Assembly: GCF_026343335.1 (NCBI RefSeq)
Contig: NZ_JAPELX010000001.1
Span: 7,688,001 to 7,752,000 of the forward strand
Reading direction: 5' to 3'
DNA from: Streptomyces sp. NBC_00078
GTDB taxonomy: Bacteria > Actinomycetota > Actinomycetes > Streptomycetales > Streptomycetaceae
Length of the DNA: 64,000 nt
Shown: positions 17,504 to 26,859 of the stretch, piece by piece
Position numbering within the stretch: position 1 is the stretch's first letter
Layout: every line of letters begins with the position of its first letter
Notes under the pieces: generated by a model
Seen by the model: only the letters and a program-made list of their open reading frames with translations
What the model was told of the DNA's origin: nothing
The model's database searches: none
Made by a program: the position numbers and the translations under genes

Positions 17504-17619
17504 GCGAAGTCCTTGTCGGAAGACAGCAGTTCTCGTCGGAAGACAGAAGTCCCTGTCGGTCCCTGTCGGCCGGCCCCTGTCAGTCCCTGTTGGTCCATGC
17601 CGGACGCAAGGCGAACGAA

Positions 17620-17659
17620 GGGCGGCCGCCCCTGGTCGGGGGGCCGGCGCCGGCCGCCC
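17620..17659 (-). terminator. Intercistronic stem-loop between binding protein and permease
   Basis: A 9-bp perfect inverted repeat (17620-17628 with 17651-17659, arm GGGCGGCCG) encloses a GC-rich loop with a nested C/G hairpin. Such structures after the binding-protein gene commonly stabilise its mRNA or partly terminate transcription, giving more binding protein than permease. The same gap holds two copies of CTGTCTTCCGAC (minus strand) just before the permease ribosome binding site. Confidence 0.55.
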
Positions 17660-17712
17660 CACGGGGGAGAGAAGGGACGTCGTCGTACGGTCTCGGGGGG
17701 AGCGGGGCCGGC

Positions 17713-18729
17713 TCAGCCCCAGCAGTTCTGCAGGCCGAACCCGGTGTCCTTGGACGTCACTCCGCTCTCGGGCTTGTCCGTGATCAGGTTGACGCCCGTG
17801 TCGGTGTAGCCGGCCGCCTTCTTGCCGTCCTTGGCGTACGTCACGACGGCCTTGACACCCTGGGCGGCCATCTTCAGCGGGTACTGCTGGGACGTGGCGG
17901 CGATCTTGCCGTCCTTGACCGCCTGGGTCCCGGTACAGCCGCCGTCGACGGAGACGATCAGGACGTCCTTCTCCCGGCCCTTGGCCTTGAGCGCGGTGTA
18001 CGCGCCCAGCGCGGCCGGCTCGTTGATGGTGTAGACGAGGTTGATGCCGGGGTTCTTCTGGAGGCAGTTCTCCATGGCGGTCTGTCCCTTGGCCTGGTCG
18101 CCGCCGGTGTCCTGGGCGCACAGGACGTCCTTGTCGGTGGCGCCGAAGCCCTTCAGGAAGCCGCTGTGCCGCTGCACACCCACCGAGACGCCCGGCGCCA
18201 GGTCGAGGGTGGCTATCTTCGCTGCCTTGCCCTTCATGGCGGCCTTGGCGTACTCGCCGATGAGCCGGCCGGCGTTGACGTTGTTGGTGGCGAACAGGGC
18301 GTCGACCGCGCTCTGCGGCTCCGTCGGCGTGTCCAGGGCGATGACCAGGACGCCCTTGGCGCGTGCCTTCGCGATCGCCGGCACGATCGCCTTGGAGTCG
18401 CTCGGGGTGATCAGGATGCCCTTCACACCGGAGGCGACCATGTTCTCGATGGCGGTGACCTGACCGGCGTTGTCGCCGTCGAACTTGCCCGCCGCGGTGA
18501 CCAGTTGGGCGCCGTTCTCCTTCGCGGCCTTCTCCGCGCCCTCCTTCATCTTCACGAAGAACGGGTTGGTGTCGGTCTTGGTGATCAGGCCGACTTTGAC
18601 GCTGCCCGAACCGGACCCGGCGGTGCCCGTTCCGGAGCCGGATCCACAGGCCGTCAGCGTGAGGGCTGCCAGGCCGGTGCATGCGGCGGCCCTGAGGAGG
18701 GCTGAGGGCAGACGAGGGGTGCGAGACAT
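17713..18729 (-). CDS. frcB: Sugar ABC transporter substrate-binding lipoprotein (FrcB-like)
   Basis: 338 residues. A lipoprotein signal peptide ends at the lipobox LTLTAC, with Cys28 as lipidation site, followed by a Gly/Ser linker. The mature part is a Peripla_BP_4 sugar-binding fold: VGLITKTDTNPFFVKMKEGAE, a conserved SGVKGILITPSD segment, GVLVIALDTPTEPQ, and VYTINEPAALGAY. It is the extracellular receptor of the importer and the first gene of the operon. Two LacI-type operator sequences lie about 60-90 bp upstream of its start codon. Fructose is the best guess for substrate by family resemblance; ribose or another pentose/hexose remains possible. Confidence 0.9.
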   Translation of the reverse strand: MSRTPRLPSALLRAAACTGLAALTLTACGSGSGTGTAGSGSGSVKVGLITKTDTNPFFVKMKEGAEKAAKENGAQLVTAAGKFDGDNAGQVTAIENMVASGVKGILITPSDSKAIVPAIAKARAKGVLVIALDTPTEPQSAVDALFATNNVNAGRLIGEYAKAAMKGKAAKIATLDLAPGVSVGVQRHSGFLKGFGATDKDVLCAQDTGGDQAKGQTAMENCLQKNPGINLVYTINEPAALGAYTALKAKGREKDVLIVSVDGGCTGTQAVKDGKIAATSQQYPLKMAAQGVKAVVTYAKDGKKAAGYTDTGVNLITDKPESGVTSKDTGFGLQNCWG

Positions 18730-18787
18730 GAACGACTCCTGCGGGATAGCGGGCGGTGCGGCGGCATCGGAGCATGCCGTCCCGAGA

Positions 18788-18817
18788 TGTCATCGTTGAC
18801 TTATGTCATCGTTGACA
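18788..18817. promoter_or_regulatory. Paired LacI-type operators in the divergent control region
   Basis: TGTCATCGTTGACT (18788-18801) and TGTCATCGTTGACA (18804-18817) lie 16 bp apart, as a 14-base direct repeat. The second has perfect TGTCA/TGACA arms. They sit between the divergent ABC operon (start 18729) and PfkB kinase gene (start 18984). The sequence matches the perfect palindrome at 20027-20042. This is the pattern expected for a local LacI repressor. Confidence 0.75.
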
Positions 18818-18983
18818 CCGCATGGCGAGGATGATGGACTCCGCCTCCCGGAAACGTCAATGCCCTGCACTCGTCACGAATCGGCAACGTTCGCGGCGCC
18901 GTCCGCCCGTTGCTGTGCGAAAGCGGCCCGTGACGTGCCCGGTTCGTCCGTACGTCCGCCCGTCCGTCAGAGAAGAGCAGCCC

Positions 18984-19946
18984 ATGAGCGCGCGTCAGAC
19001 CACCGTCCTGGGAGAGTGCGTCGCGGACGCCTTCGCCACACCCGCGAGTGCCTCGAACGAACTCGCCCTGCGTGTCCTGCCGGGCGGCGGACCTGCGAAC
19101 ACGGCGGTCGCGCTGGCCCGCCTCGGCACCCCTGCCCGGCTCCTCGCCCGTCTGTCCGGCGACGTCTTCGGCCGCCTGTTCCGTGCCCATCTGGAGGCAT
19201 CCGGGGTCGACCTCTCAAGCGCCGTCGAGGCCGCCGAGCCCAGCACCCTGGCCGTGGCGGAGCTGGACGCCCAGGGGCAGGCCGTGTTCTCCTTCCACGC
19301 GCAGAACACGGCCGACTGGCAGTGGACGGCAGAGGAGCTGGCGCGGGTCGACCTGTCCGGCAGTGTCTGCGTGCACACCGGGTCCCTGGCCCTGGTCCGC
19401 CGGCCCGGCGCGGCCGCGGTGGAGGACTTCCTGGCGGCGGCCGCCCCCCGGGCGACCATCAGCATCGACCCCAACGTCCGGCCGCTGCTCGTGCACCCCG
19501 ACGCCTATCGCGCCCGGCTGGCGCACTGGTGCGGCCTCGCCGACGTGCTGCGGCTGAGCGGGGACGACCTGGAGCTGCTGCTGCCGGGCACCCCGCCCGA
19601 GCAGGCGTGCGACATCTGGCACGCGGCCGGGGCGCGGCTGGTGGTCATCACCCGCGGTGCCGACGGCGCCCTCGCCTCGCTCGACGGCGCACGGGTGCGG
19701 GTGCCGGCGGTGGCGGCACGGGTCGTCGACACGGTCGGGGCCGGGGACTCCTTCACCGCCGGCCTGCTGCACCACCTCGGCGCCCACGGCCGTCTCGGCG
19801 GCCGGCTGACGGACCTGCGCCTTGACGAGGTCGCCGAGGCCTGCGCGTTCGGCGCCCAGGTCGCTGCTCTCACCTGCTCGGTCACCGGCCCCAACCCGCC
19901 GTACGCGGACCAGCTGGTGCAGTTCGCGGCCGCCGGCGGCGCCTGA
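18984..19946 (+). CDS. PfkB-family carbohydrate kinase
   Basis: 320 residues from the ATG giving MSARQTTVLGECVAD; the frame is open further upstream but the extra residues are low-complexity Arg-rich and lie across the operator region. Family signatures are the N-terminal LPGGGPANTAVALARLG and the C-terminal VVDTVGAGDSFTAGLL, with catalytic base Asp255. It phosphorylates a sugar, probably the one imported by the divergent ABC system; a fructokinase-like activity fits. It ends 235 bp before the small monooxygenase gene. Confidence 0.9.
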   Translation: MSARQTTVLGECVADAFATPASASNELALRVLPGGGPANTAVALARLGTPARLLARLSGDVFGRLFRAHLEASGVDLSSAVEAAEPSTLAVAELDAQGQAVFSFHAQNTADWQWTAEELARVDLSGSVCVHTGSLALVRRPGAAAVEDFLAAAAPRATISIDPNVRPLLVHPDAYRARLAHWCGLADVLRLSGDDLELLLPGTPPEQACDIWHAAGARLVVITRGADGALASLDGARVRVPAVAARVVDTVGAGDSFTAGLLHHLGAHGRLGGRLTDLRLDEVAEACAFGAQVAALTCSVTGPNPPYADQLVQFAAAGGA

Positions 19947-20026
19947 AGGGCTGTGGGGCCGCACCGGCGCGACCGCATGGCGACCGTTGACGAGGCAGCA
20001 GGCACGCCCTCATCATCGGGCCACCC

Positions 20027-20042
20027 ATGTCATCGATGACAT
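20027..20042. promoter_or_regulatory. Perfect LacI-type palindromic operator
   Basis: ATGTCATCGATGACAT is a perfect 16-bp palindrome with a central CG, the classic LacI/GalR geometry. It lies in the gap between the kinase gene and the monooxygenase gene, 140 bp before the latter, and shares TGTCATCG with the paired sites at 18788-18817. This suggests the downstream gene belongs to the same regulon. Confidence 0.75.
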
Positions 20043-20181
20043 AGGCGGGCGACGACACCCCGGGTCGACGCCGCGGACGACGAGCCCCGGCTCATCGGCT
20101 CACCGGCAGCTCGGGTTCTCGGCTCCCCGGCATCTGACACGACTGATCTCCGACCGACACCGACCACAAGGACACCGCACC

Positions 20182-20475
20182 ATGAACAAGACCCTGCTCG
20201 CCGAGTTCACCGCACGCGAGGGAGCACAGGACGAGGTCGCCCGCCTGCTGCGCGAGTACGCCCTCAAGGTGCGCGAGGAGGAGGGCAACCTCGCTTTCGA
20301 CGTCTACACGAAGACGTCCCGCCCCCGCGCCTACTGGATCTTCGAGGTGTACCGCGACGAGGAGGCCTTCCAAGCGCACCTGAAGGCTCCGTACGGCGGC
20401 CCGTTCAACGCCGCGCTCACCCCGCTGATCGAGGAGGACGCCTCCGTGCTGACGTTCCTCGACCCGGTGGGCTGA
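20182..20475 (+). CDS. Antibiotic-biosynthesis-monooxygenase (ABM) domain protein
   Basis: A 97-residue dimeric alpha/beta-barrel protein of the YgiN/LsrG type. It opens NKTLLAEFTAREGAQDEV, with REEEGNLAFDVYTKTSRP and a conserved EVYRDEEAFQAHLKAPY segment. Family members act on quinones or phosphorylated sugars (LsrG) without a cofactor. Its own LacI-type palindrome upstream ties it to the sugar regulon, so a role in handling a sugar-derived intermediate is more likely than antibiotic biosynthesis. That is an inference. Confidence 0.85.
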   Translation: MNKTLLAEFTAREGAQDEVARLLREYALKVREEEGNLAFDVYTKTSRPRAYWIFEVYRDEEAFQAHLKAPYGGPFNAALTPLIEEDASVLTFLDPVG

Positions 20476-20620
20476 GACTGTCGGCAGGGGCAACGGCCAC
20501 GCGTACGAAGTCGGCGAACGAGCCGGATGACGCGCCGCCCGGAACCCTGACATGTCGCGGCGCCCGGAGCGCATCCGTGCAAGTCCGTAGACCTGGTGCG
20601 GAAGTGGCGCACTTCGACGT

Positions 20621-20654
20621 GCGGGCCTGCGAAGCGTTCGCCGCGCAGGCCCGC
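20621..20654. terminator. Stem-loop between convergent monooxygenase and M1 peptidase genes
   Basis: A perfect 11-bp inverted repeat (20621-20631 with 20644-20654, arm GCGGGCCTGCG) closes a 12-nt loop, 26 bp beyond the peptidase stop codon and downstream of the plus-strand gene. It could serve both directions. Confidence 0.65.
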
Positions 20655-20679
20655 TGACGGAGCGTCATACCGGGTTGGT

Positions 20680-22542
20680 TCAGCCGTCGATGCGGTGTGT
20701 GCTCCAGAACGAGGTCAGGTCCGTGGTCGTGGTGGCCTGGGCTGCGGCCTTGAACTCGGACGTGGTCGAGACGCCGTACCAGTGCGAAGTGGCGTAGTCC
20801 TTCAGCAGCTTGGCCATGGCGGTGTCACCGAGCACCCGCCGCAGGTCGTGCAGGGCGCACTTGCCGTAGCCGTAGACGACGGTGGAATAGCGGGACGAGT
20901 GGGTGTCCCAGTAGGCCATGGAATTGGTGATCTTCTCCGCGGACGAGGCCCACGAGACGCTGTTCCAGCAGTTGGTGCCGGTCTTGCCCAGGGCCAGGTC
21001 GGTGGCGTAGTCGGTGAACGCCTCGTCGAGCCAGGGGCTGTTGTACTCGTCGTCGCCCACGATGCCGTACCACCACTGGTGACCGATCTCGTGGGTGAGC
21101 GCGGTGGTGCTCACGAGGTCCAGGACGAACCCCGGGTACTCCATGCCGCCGAACCAGTAGTTGTTGTCGATGACGGCGTCCAACTCGCCGTAGGGATAGG
21201 CGCCGAAGCGTGCAGCGTGGGCGTCGACGGCGGTCCTGGCGGTGCTGAGCATCGACTGCGCGTCGGAGGAGCTGATGTCCGAGACGGAGTAGACGTTGAT
21301 CGCGGTGCCGGCGGCCGAGGTGCCGGAGATCCTGGTGAAGGGGCCGGCCGCCCAGGCGAAGTCACGGACCTTGGACGCGGTGGCGGTGGTGACCGTGCGG
21401 CCGCTGGAGCCGGGGGTGTCGGCCGAGGTGCCGGTGGCCGGTACCAGCAGGGTGCTGGGGTGGTCGAGGGCCACCTTGAAGTCGGCGGCCAGGGAGTAGA
21501 ACGACTCGCCGTTGTTCGTGTACGGGTCCAGGTGCCAGCCCGAGCCGTCCTTGACCGCGAGGACGGGCAGCGCGTTGCCGACGAAGCTGAACGCCCCGTC
21601 GTGGCCGAAGCGGTCGGCCCCGCTGGGCACGGTGATTCCGAGGTCGAAGCCGATCGTGGCGGACTGTCCCTGCGCCAGGGGTGCCGGCAGGCTGATCTGC
21701 AGGGCCGTGCACGCGACCGACAGCGAACCCGCCGTGCCGCCGGTGACGTTGGTGACGGTGACCGGCATCGACGAGCAGCTGCCGTGGTAGTTGTCCCAGA
21801 GCCTCAGGTACACCTCGCTGAGCGCGGTGGCGGAGGCGTTGGTGAAGGTCGCGCTCTCATGGCCGGTCCAGACGGTACCGCTGGTGTTGCTGGTGAGGCT
21901 GACGGTGTACGAGGGAGCGGCCGGTGTGCGTGTGGAGTCCGCCGGCGGGGTGGTGTCGCCGGAGGTGTCGAGGGCGATGTCGTCGAGGACGAAGCTCGTC
22001 CTGAGGCTGGAGTCCTCGGTGCCGGTGAAGGCGAGGCTGACGGTCTGGCCCGCGAACGCCGACACGTCGAGCGACCTCCGCACGTACCCGGTGTTCTTGT
22101 CGAGGTTCGAGTACGTCGCCAGCGTCGTACCGCCGACCTTCGCCGTCAGCTTGTCGTACGCGACGGACGAGGTCGTCTCGGCGGTGTCGGTGTGGAGCCA
22201 GAAAGACAGGGTGGCGGTGCTGCACCCGGCCGGGATCGTGACGCTCTGCGAGAGGGTGTCGGTGTGTGTGCTGCCCACCCCGTCCAGCCAGGCGTAGGCG
22301 GTGCCGCCGTGGGCGGTCTGGCCGGAGCGGCTGGTGATGACGCTCGTCGACGACTGGGTCCACGGCGAAGTACCGCTCTCGAAGCCGCCGTTGGTGACCA
22401 CCTGACTCGGGGTGCAGGCGGCGGCCGACGGGGCGGTGGGCGGCGCGGCGGCCGCCGGGGTGACAGGGAGGAGGGACAGGGCGGCCAGCGCGGCGATGGC
22501 GAGTGCGCGCGTGGCGATGGTTCTGTGGGGGGTCGATCTCAC
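20680..22542 (-). CDS. Secreted M1-family zinc metallopeptidase
   Basis: 620 residues from the GTG giving VRSTPHRTIATRALAIAALAAL, which has AAGGAG exactly six bases upstream; a longer reading frame exists but lacks such a site. A Sec signal peptide ends near PVTPAAAA. Residues ~45-200 form a beta-rich jelly-roll-like domain (NGGFESGTSPW). The catalytic M1 part has GGMEYPG, the zinc motif HEIGHQWW (His484, Glu485, His488) and third ligand Glu507 in WLDEAFTDY, at the canonical spacing. It would trim peptides outside the cell. It is divergent from the beta-galactosidase gene across a 427-bp gap. Confidence 0.92.
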   Translation of the reverse strand: MRSTPHRTIATRALAIAALAALSLLPVTPAAAAPPTAPSAAACTPSQVVTNGGFESGTSPWTQSSTSVITSRSGQTAHGGTAYAWLDGVGSTHTDTLSQSVTIPAGCSTATLSFWLHTDTAETTSSVAYDKLTAKVGGTTLATYSNLDKNTGYVRRSLDVSAFAGQTVSLAFTGTEDSSLRTSFVLDDIALDTSGDTTPPADSTRTPAAPSYTVSLTSNTSGTVWTGHESATFTNASATALSEVYLRLWDNYHGSCSSMPVTVTNVTGGTAGSLSVACTALQISLPAPLAQGQSATIGFDLGITVPSGADRFGHDGAFSFVGNALPVLAVKDGSGWHLDPYTNNGESFYSLAADFKVALDHPSTLLVPATGTSADTPGSSGRTVTTATASKVRDFAWAAGPFTRISGTSAAGTAINVYSVSDISSSDAQSMLSTARTAVDAHAARFGAYPYGELDAVIDNNYWFGGMEYPGFVLDLVSTTALTHEIGHQWWYGIVGDDEYNSPWLDEAFTDYATDLALGKTGTNCWNSVSWASSAEKITNSMAYWDTHSSRYSTVVYGYGKCALHDLRRVLGDTAMAKLLKDYATSHWYGVSTTSEFKAAAQATTTTDLTSFWSTHRIDG

Positions 22543-22969
22543 ACGAAACTCCTTTGCGGCGGCCGGGATTCCGGCCTGCTCGGCGACCGCCGGCCGGCTG
22601 GGGTGCGCCGGGAGCGGTCGTGGGCTGCGTGTATCGGTTGACCGGAGCATGCCATAAGACTCGACGTGAAGGTGCCGGGTGTGACGGACTGCGCGCAAGG
22701 GGGCGAGTTCGGGAGGGTGGTGTCAGGGGGCGAGTTCGAGGGCGGGGGTGAAGCGAGGGGGTGACGAACCCTCAGGACCGAACAGAGCCCGACAGGATCA
22801 TTGCTTCGCCTTTGCCTTGGACCTAGGGTGCAACTGCTCCGTAGTCACCACGTCACCGTCAGCTGCCGTTCGTCCCGACAGCAACTCCCGTATCCCAACA
22901 GCATCCGACAAGATCTGACGCGCCCTCAGTACGTGTACCCGCACCGTCGTCCCGAGGAAGGCAATGATC
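22543..22969. other. 427-bp divergent control region, M1 peptidase / beta-galactosidase
   Basis: No convincing gene is seen. A 14-bp direct repeat, AGGGGGCGAGTTCG, occurs at 22697-22710 and 22724-22737 (27-bp period) and could be a regulator site for either divergent gene. The beta-galactosidase ribosome binding site GAGGAAGG lies at 22954-22961. Confidence 0.4.
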
Positions 22970-25900
22970 ATGCCGCACCCGTCCCTCGCCGACCGGCTCG
23001 TCAGCCGTCGCCGTCTCCTCGAAGGAGGCGCCGCGGTCCTCGGCGCGCTCGCGCTGTCCGGGCCCTCGGCCACCGCACACGCGGCCGGCCCGGGCGCGGC
23101 GGCCGGCGGCACGCCCGAGTGGAACGGCGCCATCGACGTCTTCAAGCTGGGCACCGAGCCGCCGCACAGCACGCTGATGCCCTACGCGGACCTCAAGCAG
23201 GCCCTGGCCGCCGACCGCACGCGCTCGCCGTACCGGCTGAGCCTGGACGGCACCTGGAAGTTCGCGTACGCCGACCGGCCCGACGACCGTGACACCGACT
23301 TCCACCGCACCGATCTCGACGACAGCGCCTGGGAGACCATCCCGGTCCCGTCCGCCTGGCAACTGCACGGCCACGACCGCCCGATCTACGTCAACATCAC
23401 CTACCCGTGGTGGGGCCCCAACGGCCTGGGCGAGGACGCGCAACCGCCGGCCGCCCCCACCCGGTACAACCCCGTGGGCCAGTACCGCCGCACCTTCACG
23501 GTCCCGCGCGACTGGACCGGACGGCGGACGTTCCTCCACTTCGAGGGAGTCAAGTCCGCCCACTACGTCTGGATCAACGGGGAGTTGGTCGGCTACCACG
23601 AGTCCTCCTACGACCCCGCCGAGTACGACATCACCCCGCACCTCAGGCCGGGCACCAACCAGATCGCCGTCGAGGTCTACCGCTACTCCGACGGCGACTG
23701 GCTGGAGGACCAGGACATGATCCGGCTGAGCGGCATCTTCCGCTCGGTCTACCTGTACTCCACCCCGGCCGTGCACCTGCGCGACTTCCGCCTCGACACC
23801 CCGCTGGGCGACGACTACAAGACGGCCGAACTGTCGGTCACCGCAAGCGTGCGGGACTACGGCGGCAAAGGCGGCGGCCAGTACTCCGTCGAGACCCAGC
23901 TGTACGACGCGAGCGGGCACCCCGTGTGGCCCAGGCCCCTGCAGCAGACCGTCGCTGTCGACGCCGGCGCCGAGAAGACCGTACGGGCCGCGAAGTCCGT
24001 ACCCGCTCCGCGCCTGTGGTCGGCCGAACACCCGTACCTCTACACCGCCGTGCTCCGCCTGCGCGACCCGGCCGGAAAGGTGGTCGAAACCCTCTCCCAC
24101 CGCGTCGGCCTGCGCGAATTCGCGCTCAAGGACGGGCTGATGCGCATCAACGGGCAGCCGGTCTCCCTTCGGGGCACCAACCGCCACGAGATGCACCCCG
24201 TGCACGGCACGGCGCTCACCCGTGCCGACCTGGCCGAGGACATCGGCATCATCAAGCGGCTGAACATCAACACCGTGCGCACCTCGCACTATCCCAACAA
24301 CCCGCAGTGGCTGGAGCTGGCCGACGAGTACGGCCTCTACCTCGTGGACGAGACCAACCTCGAGACCCACGGCATCCGCGGCCAGTACCCGGGCGACCAC
24401 CCCGAGTGGACCGCCGCGTGTGTCGCCCGCGCGCAGAACATGGTCCACCGCGACAAGAACCACGCCTCGGCGGTGATCTGGTCGCTCGGCAACGAAGCGG
24501 GCGGCGGCAGCACCTTCACCGCCATGCACGACTGGATCCGCTCCTACGACACCACTCGCGTCATCCAGTACGAGGGCGACGACCGCCCCGGGATCAGCGA
24601 CATCCGCTCGGAGATGTACGACAGTCCCTCCCGCGTCGAGCAGCGCGCGGGGGACGCCGCCGACACGCGGCCCTACGTCATGATCGAGTACGCCCACTCG
24701 ATGGGTAACTCCACCGGCAACCTCAAGAAGTACTGGGACGTGGTCCGCGGTCACAAGGTGCTGCAGGGCGGCTGGATCTGGGACTTCGTCGACCAGGCGC
24801 TCAGCTGGCCCACCCCGACCCGCAAACGGTTCACCGAGACCGGCCCCGCCGCGCTCGCCGGGGAGGTCATCGCCCCGGCCGGCACCTTCAGCCGTGACAA
24901 GGGTGTGACCGGCGGAACCGTCTTCGCCCGCGACGCGCGCCTCGACCTCACCGGGTCGCTGACCCTGGAAGCCTGGATCACCCCGGGGCCGACCGGCTAC
25001 GACCAGCCGATCCTCGTCAAGGGCGACACCCAGTACGCCCTCAAGCAGTCGGGGCGCAGCCTGGAGTTCTTCATCCACGGCGGCGGTCAGTGGATGACCG
25101 CGACCTGGGCCCTGCCCGCCGACTGGACGGGCCGCGAACACCACGTCGCGGGCGTCTTCGACGCGGACGCGGGCACACTGACGCTCCACGTGGACGGCGA
25201 GGTGCGGGCCACCCTGACCACCACACGGCGCCCCGACAACAACACCGCGTCCCTGTCCCTGGCCACCGACGTCGACAACCCGACCCGGGAGTTCAGCGGC
25301 ACGATCCGGGCCGCCCGCGTCTACGCCCGCGCGCTGAGCGCCGGCGAACTCGCCTCCGGCGGCCGGGGTCCCGGCGACGACGGCGTGCAATTCTGGTTCG
25401 ACGCCGCCACCGTCGGCCTGACCGAGAAGCGGCCCCGCGAGAAGACGTTCTACGCCTACGGGGGCGACTGGGGCGACAGCCCCAACGACGGCGGCTTCTG
25501 CGGGGACGGCATCATCACCGCCGACCGCGGGCACACCGGCAAGGCGGCCGAGGTCAAGCGGATCTACCAGGCCGTCCAGGCCAGTTCGGGCTCCTCGCCC
25601 GGCGCGGTCACCCTCACCAACGAGTACCTCTTCACCAACCTGCGTGAGTTCGACGGACGGTGGGAGCTCGTCGGCGACGGAAAGGTGGTGCGGCGGGGCA
25701 CGCTCAGCCGTGCCCAGCTGGACGTGGCGCCCCTGTCCAGCAAGGACATCACGGTGCCGTTCACTCTGCCGCGCGATCCGGTGCCGGGTGCCGAGTACTT
25801 CCTCCAACTGTCCTTCACCACACGGGAGAACACGAAGTGGGCGAAGGCCGGCCACGAGGTGGCCCGGCACCAGCTCCCCCTCGACGCCGGCAGCCCCGCG

Positions 25901-26854
25901 ATCACCCCCGTACCGCTCGACGGCGTCCCTGCGCTCCGCCACGAGGACGGCGCGCGGTCCGTCACCGTCACGGGCCGGGGCTTCTCGGTCACCGTCGACA
26001 AGAAGACCGGCGTGATCACCTCGTACCGGGCCGACGGCGCCGAACTGATCTCCTCCGGGCCGGCGCCGAACTTCTGGCGGGCCCCCACCGACAACGACCG
26101 CGGCAACGGCCAGCACACCCGCAACCAGACCTGGCGCGACGCGGGCGCCCACCGCAGGGTGACCGATGTCGGCGTGCGTGCCCTGCGCGACAGGGCCGTG
26201 GAGATCAAGGTCGCCGGCACGCTGCCGACGACGGTCGAGTCGACGTACACCACCACCTACACGGTCTTCGGCAACGGTGAGATCAAGGTCGACAACACCT
26301 TGCACCCGGGCGCGGCCTCCCTGCCCTACATCCCCGAGGTCGGCACCCTGCTCTTCCTGCCCGGCCGCCTGGAGCACCTGCACTACTACGGCCGCGGCCC
26401 CGAGGAGAACCACTGGGACCGCAACGACGCCACCGACGTCGGCCTGTACTCCGGCACCGTCTCCGGCCAGTGGACCTCCTATCTGCGGCCGCAGGAGAAC
26501 GGCAACAAGACGGACGTCCGCTGGGTCGCGCTGACCGACGGACGCGGCAGGGGCCTGCTGGTCTCCGGCGAACCGCTCCTGGAGGTCAACGCCTCGCACC
26601 TCACCCCCGAGGACCTCTCGGTCGGGGCCCGCCACGACTACCAGCTCACGCCTCGCGAGGCGGTCGTCCTGCGCCTGAACCACCGGCAGATGGGCATCGG
26701 CGGCGACAACAGCTGGGGCGCGCACACGCATGACGAGTACAAGCTCTTCGCGAACCGGGACTACGCGTACACCTACCGGCTGCGCCCGCTCACCGACGTG
26801 TCCGACGCGACGGCAGCCGCACGGCGGCCCACGGCGACGGAGTTCTCCGGGTAG
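22970..26854 (+). CDS. Tat-exported GH2 beta-galactosidase with LamG insert
   Basis: About 1294 residues. I prefer the ATG at 22970 because GAGGAAGG lies eight bases upstream; the ATG six bases earlier is too close. A twin-arginine signal (VSRRRLLEGGAAVLGALALSG) implies export of a folded enzyme. GH2 domains follow the LacZ order: sugar-binding, immunoglobulin-like, TIM barrel with acid/base Glu509 (SLGNEAGG) and nucleophile Glu573 (MIEYAHSMGN), then the Bgal_small domain. A laminin-G/concanavalin-like domain (~650-800: GSLTLEAWITPG, HHVAGVFDAD, IRAARVYARALS) is inserted between the barrel and the next LacZ module (FYAYGGDWGD, DGGFCGDG). It likely cleaves beta-galactosides, with the insert binding polysaccharide. 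Confidence 0.93.
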   Translation: MPHPSLADRLVSRRRLLEGGAAVLGALALSGPSATAHAAGPGAAAGGTPEWNGAIDVFKLGTEPPHSTLMPYADLKQALAADRTRSPYRLSLDGTWKFAYADRPDDRDTDFHRTDLDDSAWETIPVPSAWQLHGHDRPIYVNITYPWWGPNGLGEDAQPPAAPTRYNPVGQYRRTFTVPRDWTGRRTFLHFEGVKSAHYVWINGELVGYHESSYDPAEYDITPHLRPGTNQIAVEVYRYSDGDWLEDQDMIRLSGIFRSVYLYSTPAVHLRDFRLDTPLGDDYKTAELSVTASVRDYGGKGGGQYSVETQLYDASGHPVWPRPLQQTVAVDAGAEKTVRAAKSVPAPRLWSAEHPYLYTAVLRLRDPAGKVVETLSHRVGLREFALKDGLMRINGQPVSLRGTNRHEMHPVHGTALTRADLAEDIGIIKRLNINTVRTSHYPNNPQWLELADEYGLYLVDETNLETHGIRGQYPGDHPEWTAACVARAQNMVHRDKNHASAVIWSLGNEAGGGSTFTAMHDWIRSYDTTRVIQYEGDDRPGISDIRSEMYDSPSRVEQRAGDAADTRPYVMIEYAHSMGNSTGNLKKYWDVVRGHKVLQGGWIWDFVDQALSWPTPTRKRFTETGPAALAGEVIAPAGTFSRDKGVTGGTVFARDARLDLTGSLTLEAWITPGPTGYDQPILVKGDTQYALKQSGRSLEFFIHGGGQWMTATWALPADWTGREHHVAGVFDADAGTLTLHVDGEVRATLTTTRRPDNNTASLSLATDVDNPTREFSGTIRAARVYARALSAGELASGGRGPGDDGVQFWFDAATVGLTEKRPREKTFYAYGGDWGDSPNDGGFCGDGIITADRGHTGKAAEVKRIYQAVQASSGSSPGAVTLTNEYLFTNLREFDGRWELVGDGKVVRRGTLSRAQLDVAPLSSKDITVPFTLPRDPVPGAEYFLQLSFTTRENTKWAKAGHEVARHQLPLDAGSPAITPVPLDGVPALRHEDGARSVTVTGRGFSVTVDKKTGVITSYRADGAELISSGPAPNFWRAPTDNDRGNGQHTRNQTWRDAGAHRRVTDVGVRALRDRAVEIKVAGTLPTTVESTYTTTYTVFGNGEIKVDNTLHPGAASLPYIPEVGTLLFLPGRLEHLHYYGRGPEENHWDRNDATDVGLYSGTVSGQWTSYLRPQENGNKTDVRWVALTDGRGRGLLVSGEPLLEVNASHLTPEDLSVGARHDYQLTPREAVVLRLNHRQMGIGGDNSWGAHTHDEYKLFANRDYAYTYRLRPLTDVSDATAAARRPTATEFSG

Positions 26855-26859
26855 CCGGG

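Noticed and set aside
20601..20615. Small GAAGT/ACTTC hairpin before the convergent terminator.
   Set aside because: Five-base arms are expected by chance in this composition and it has no clear gene association.
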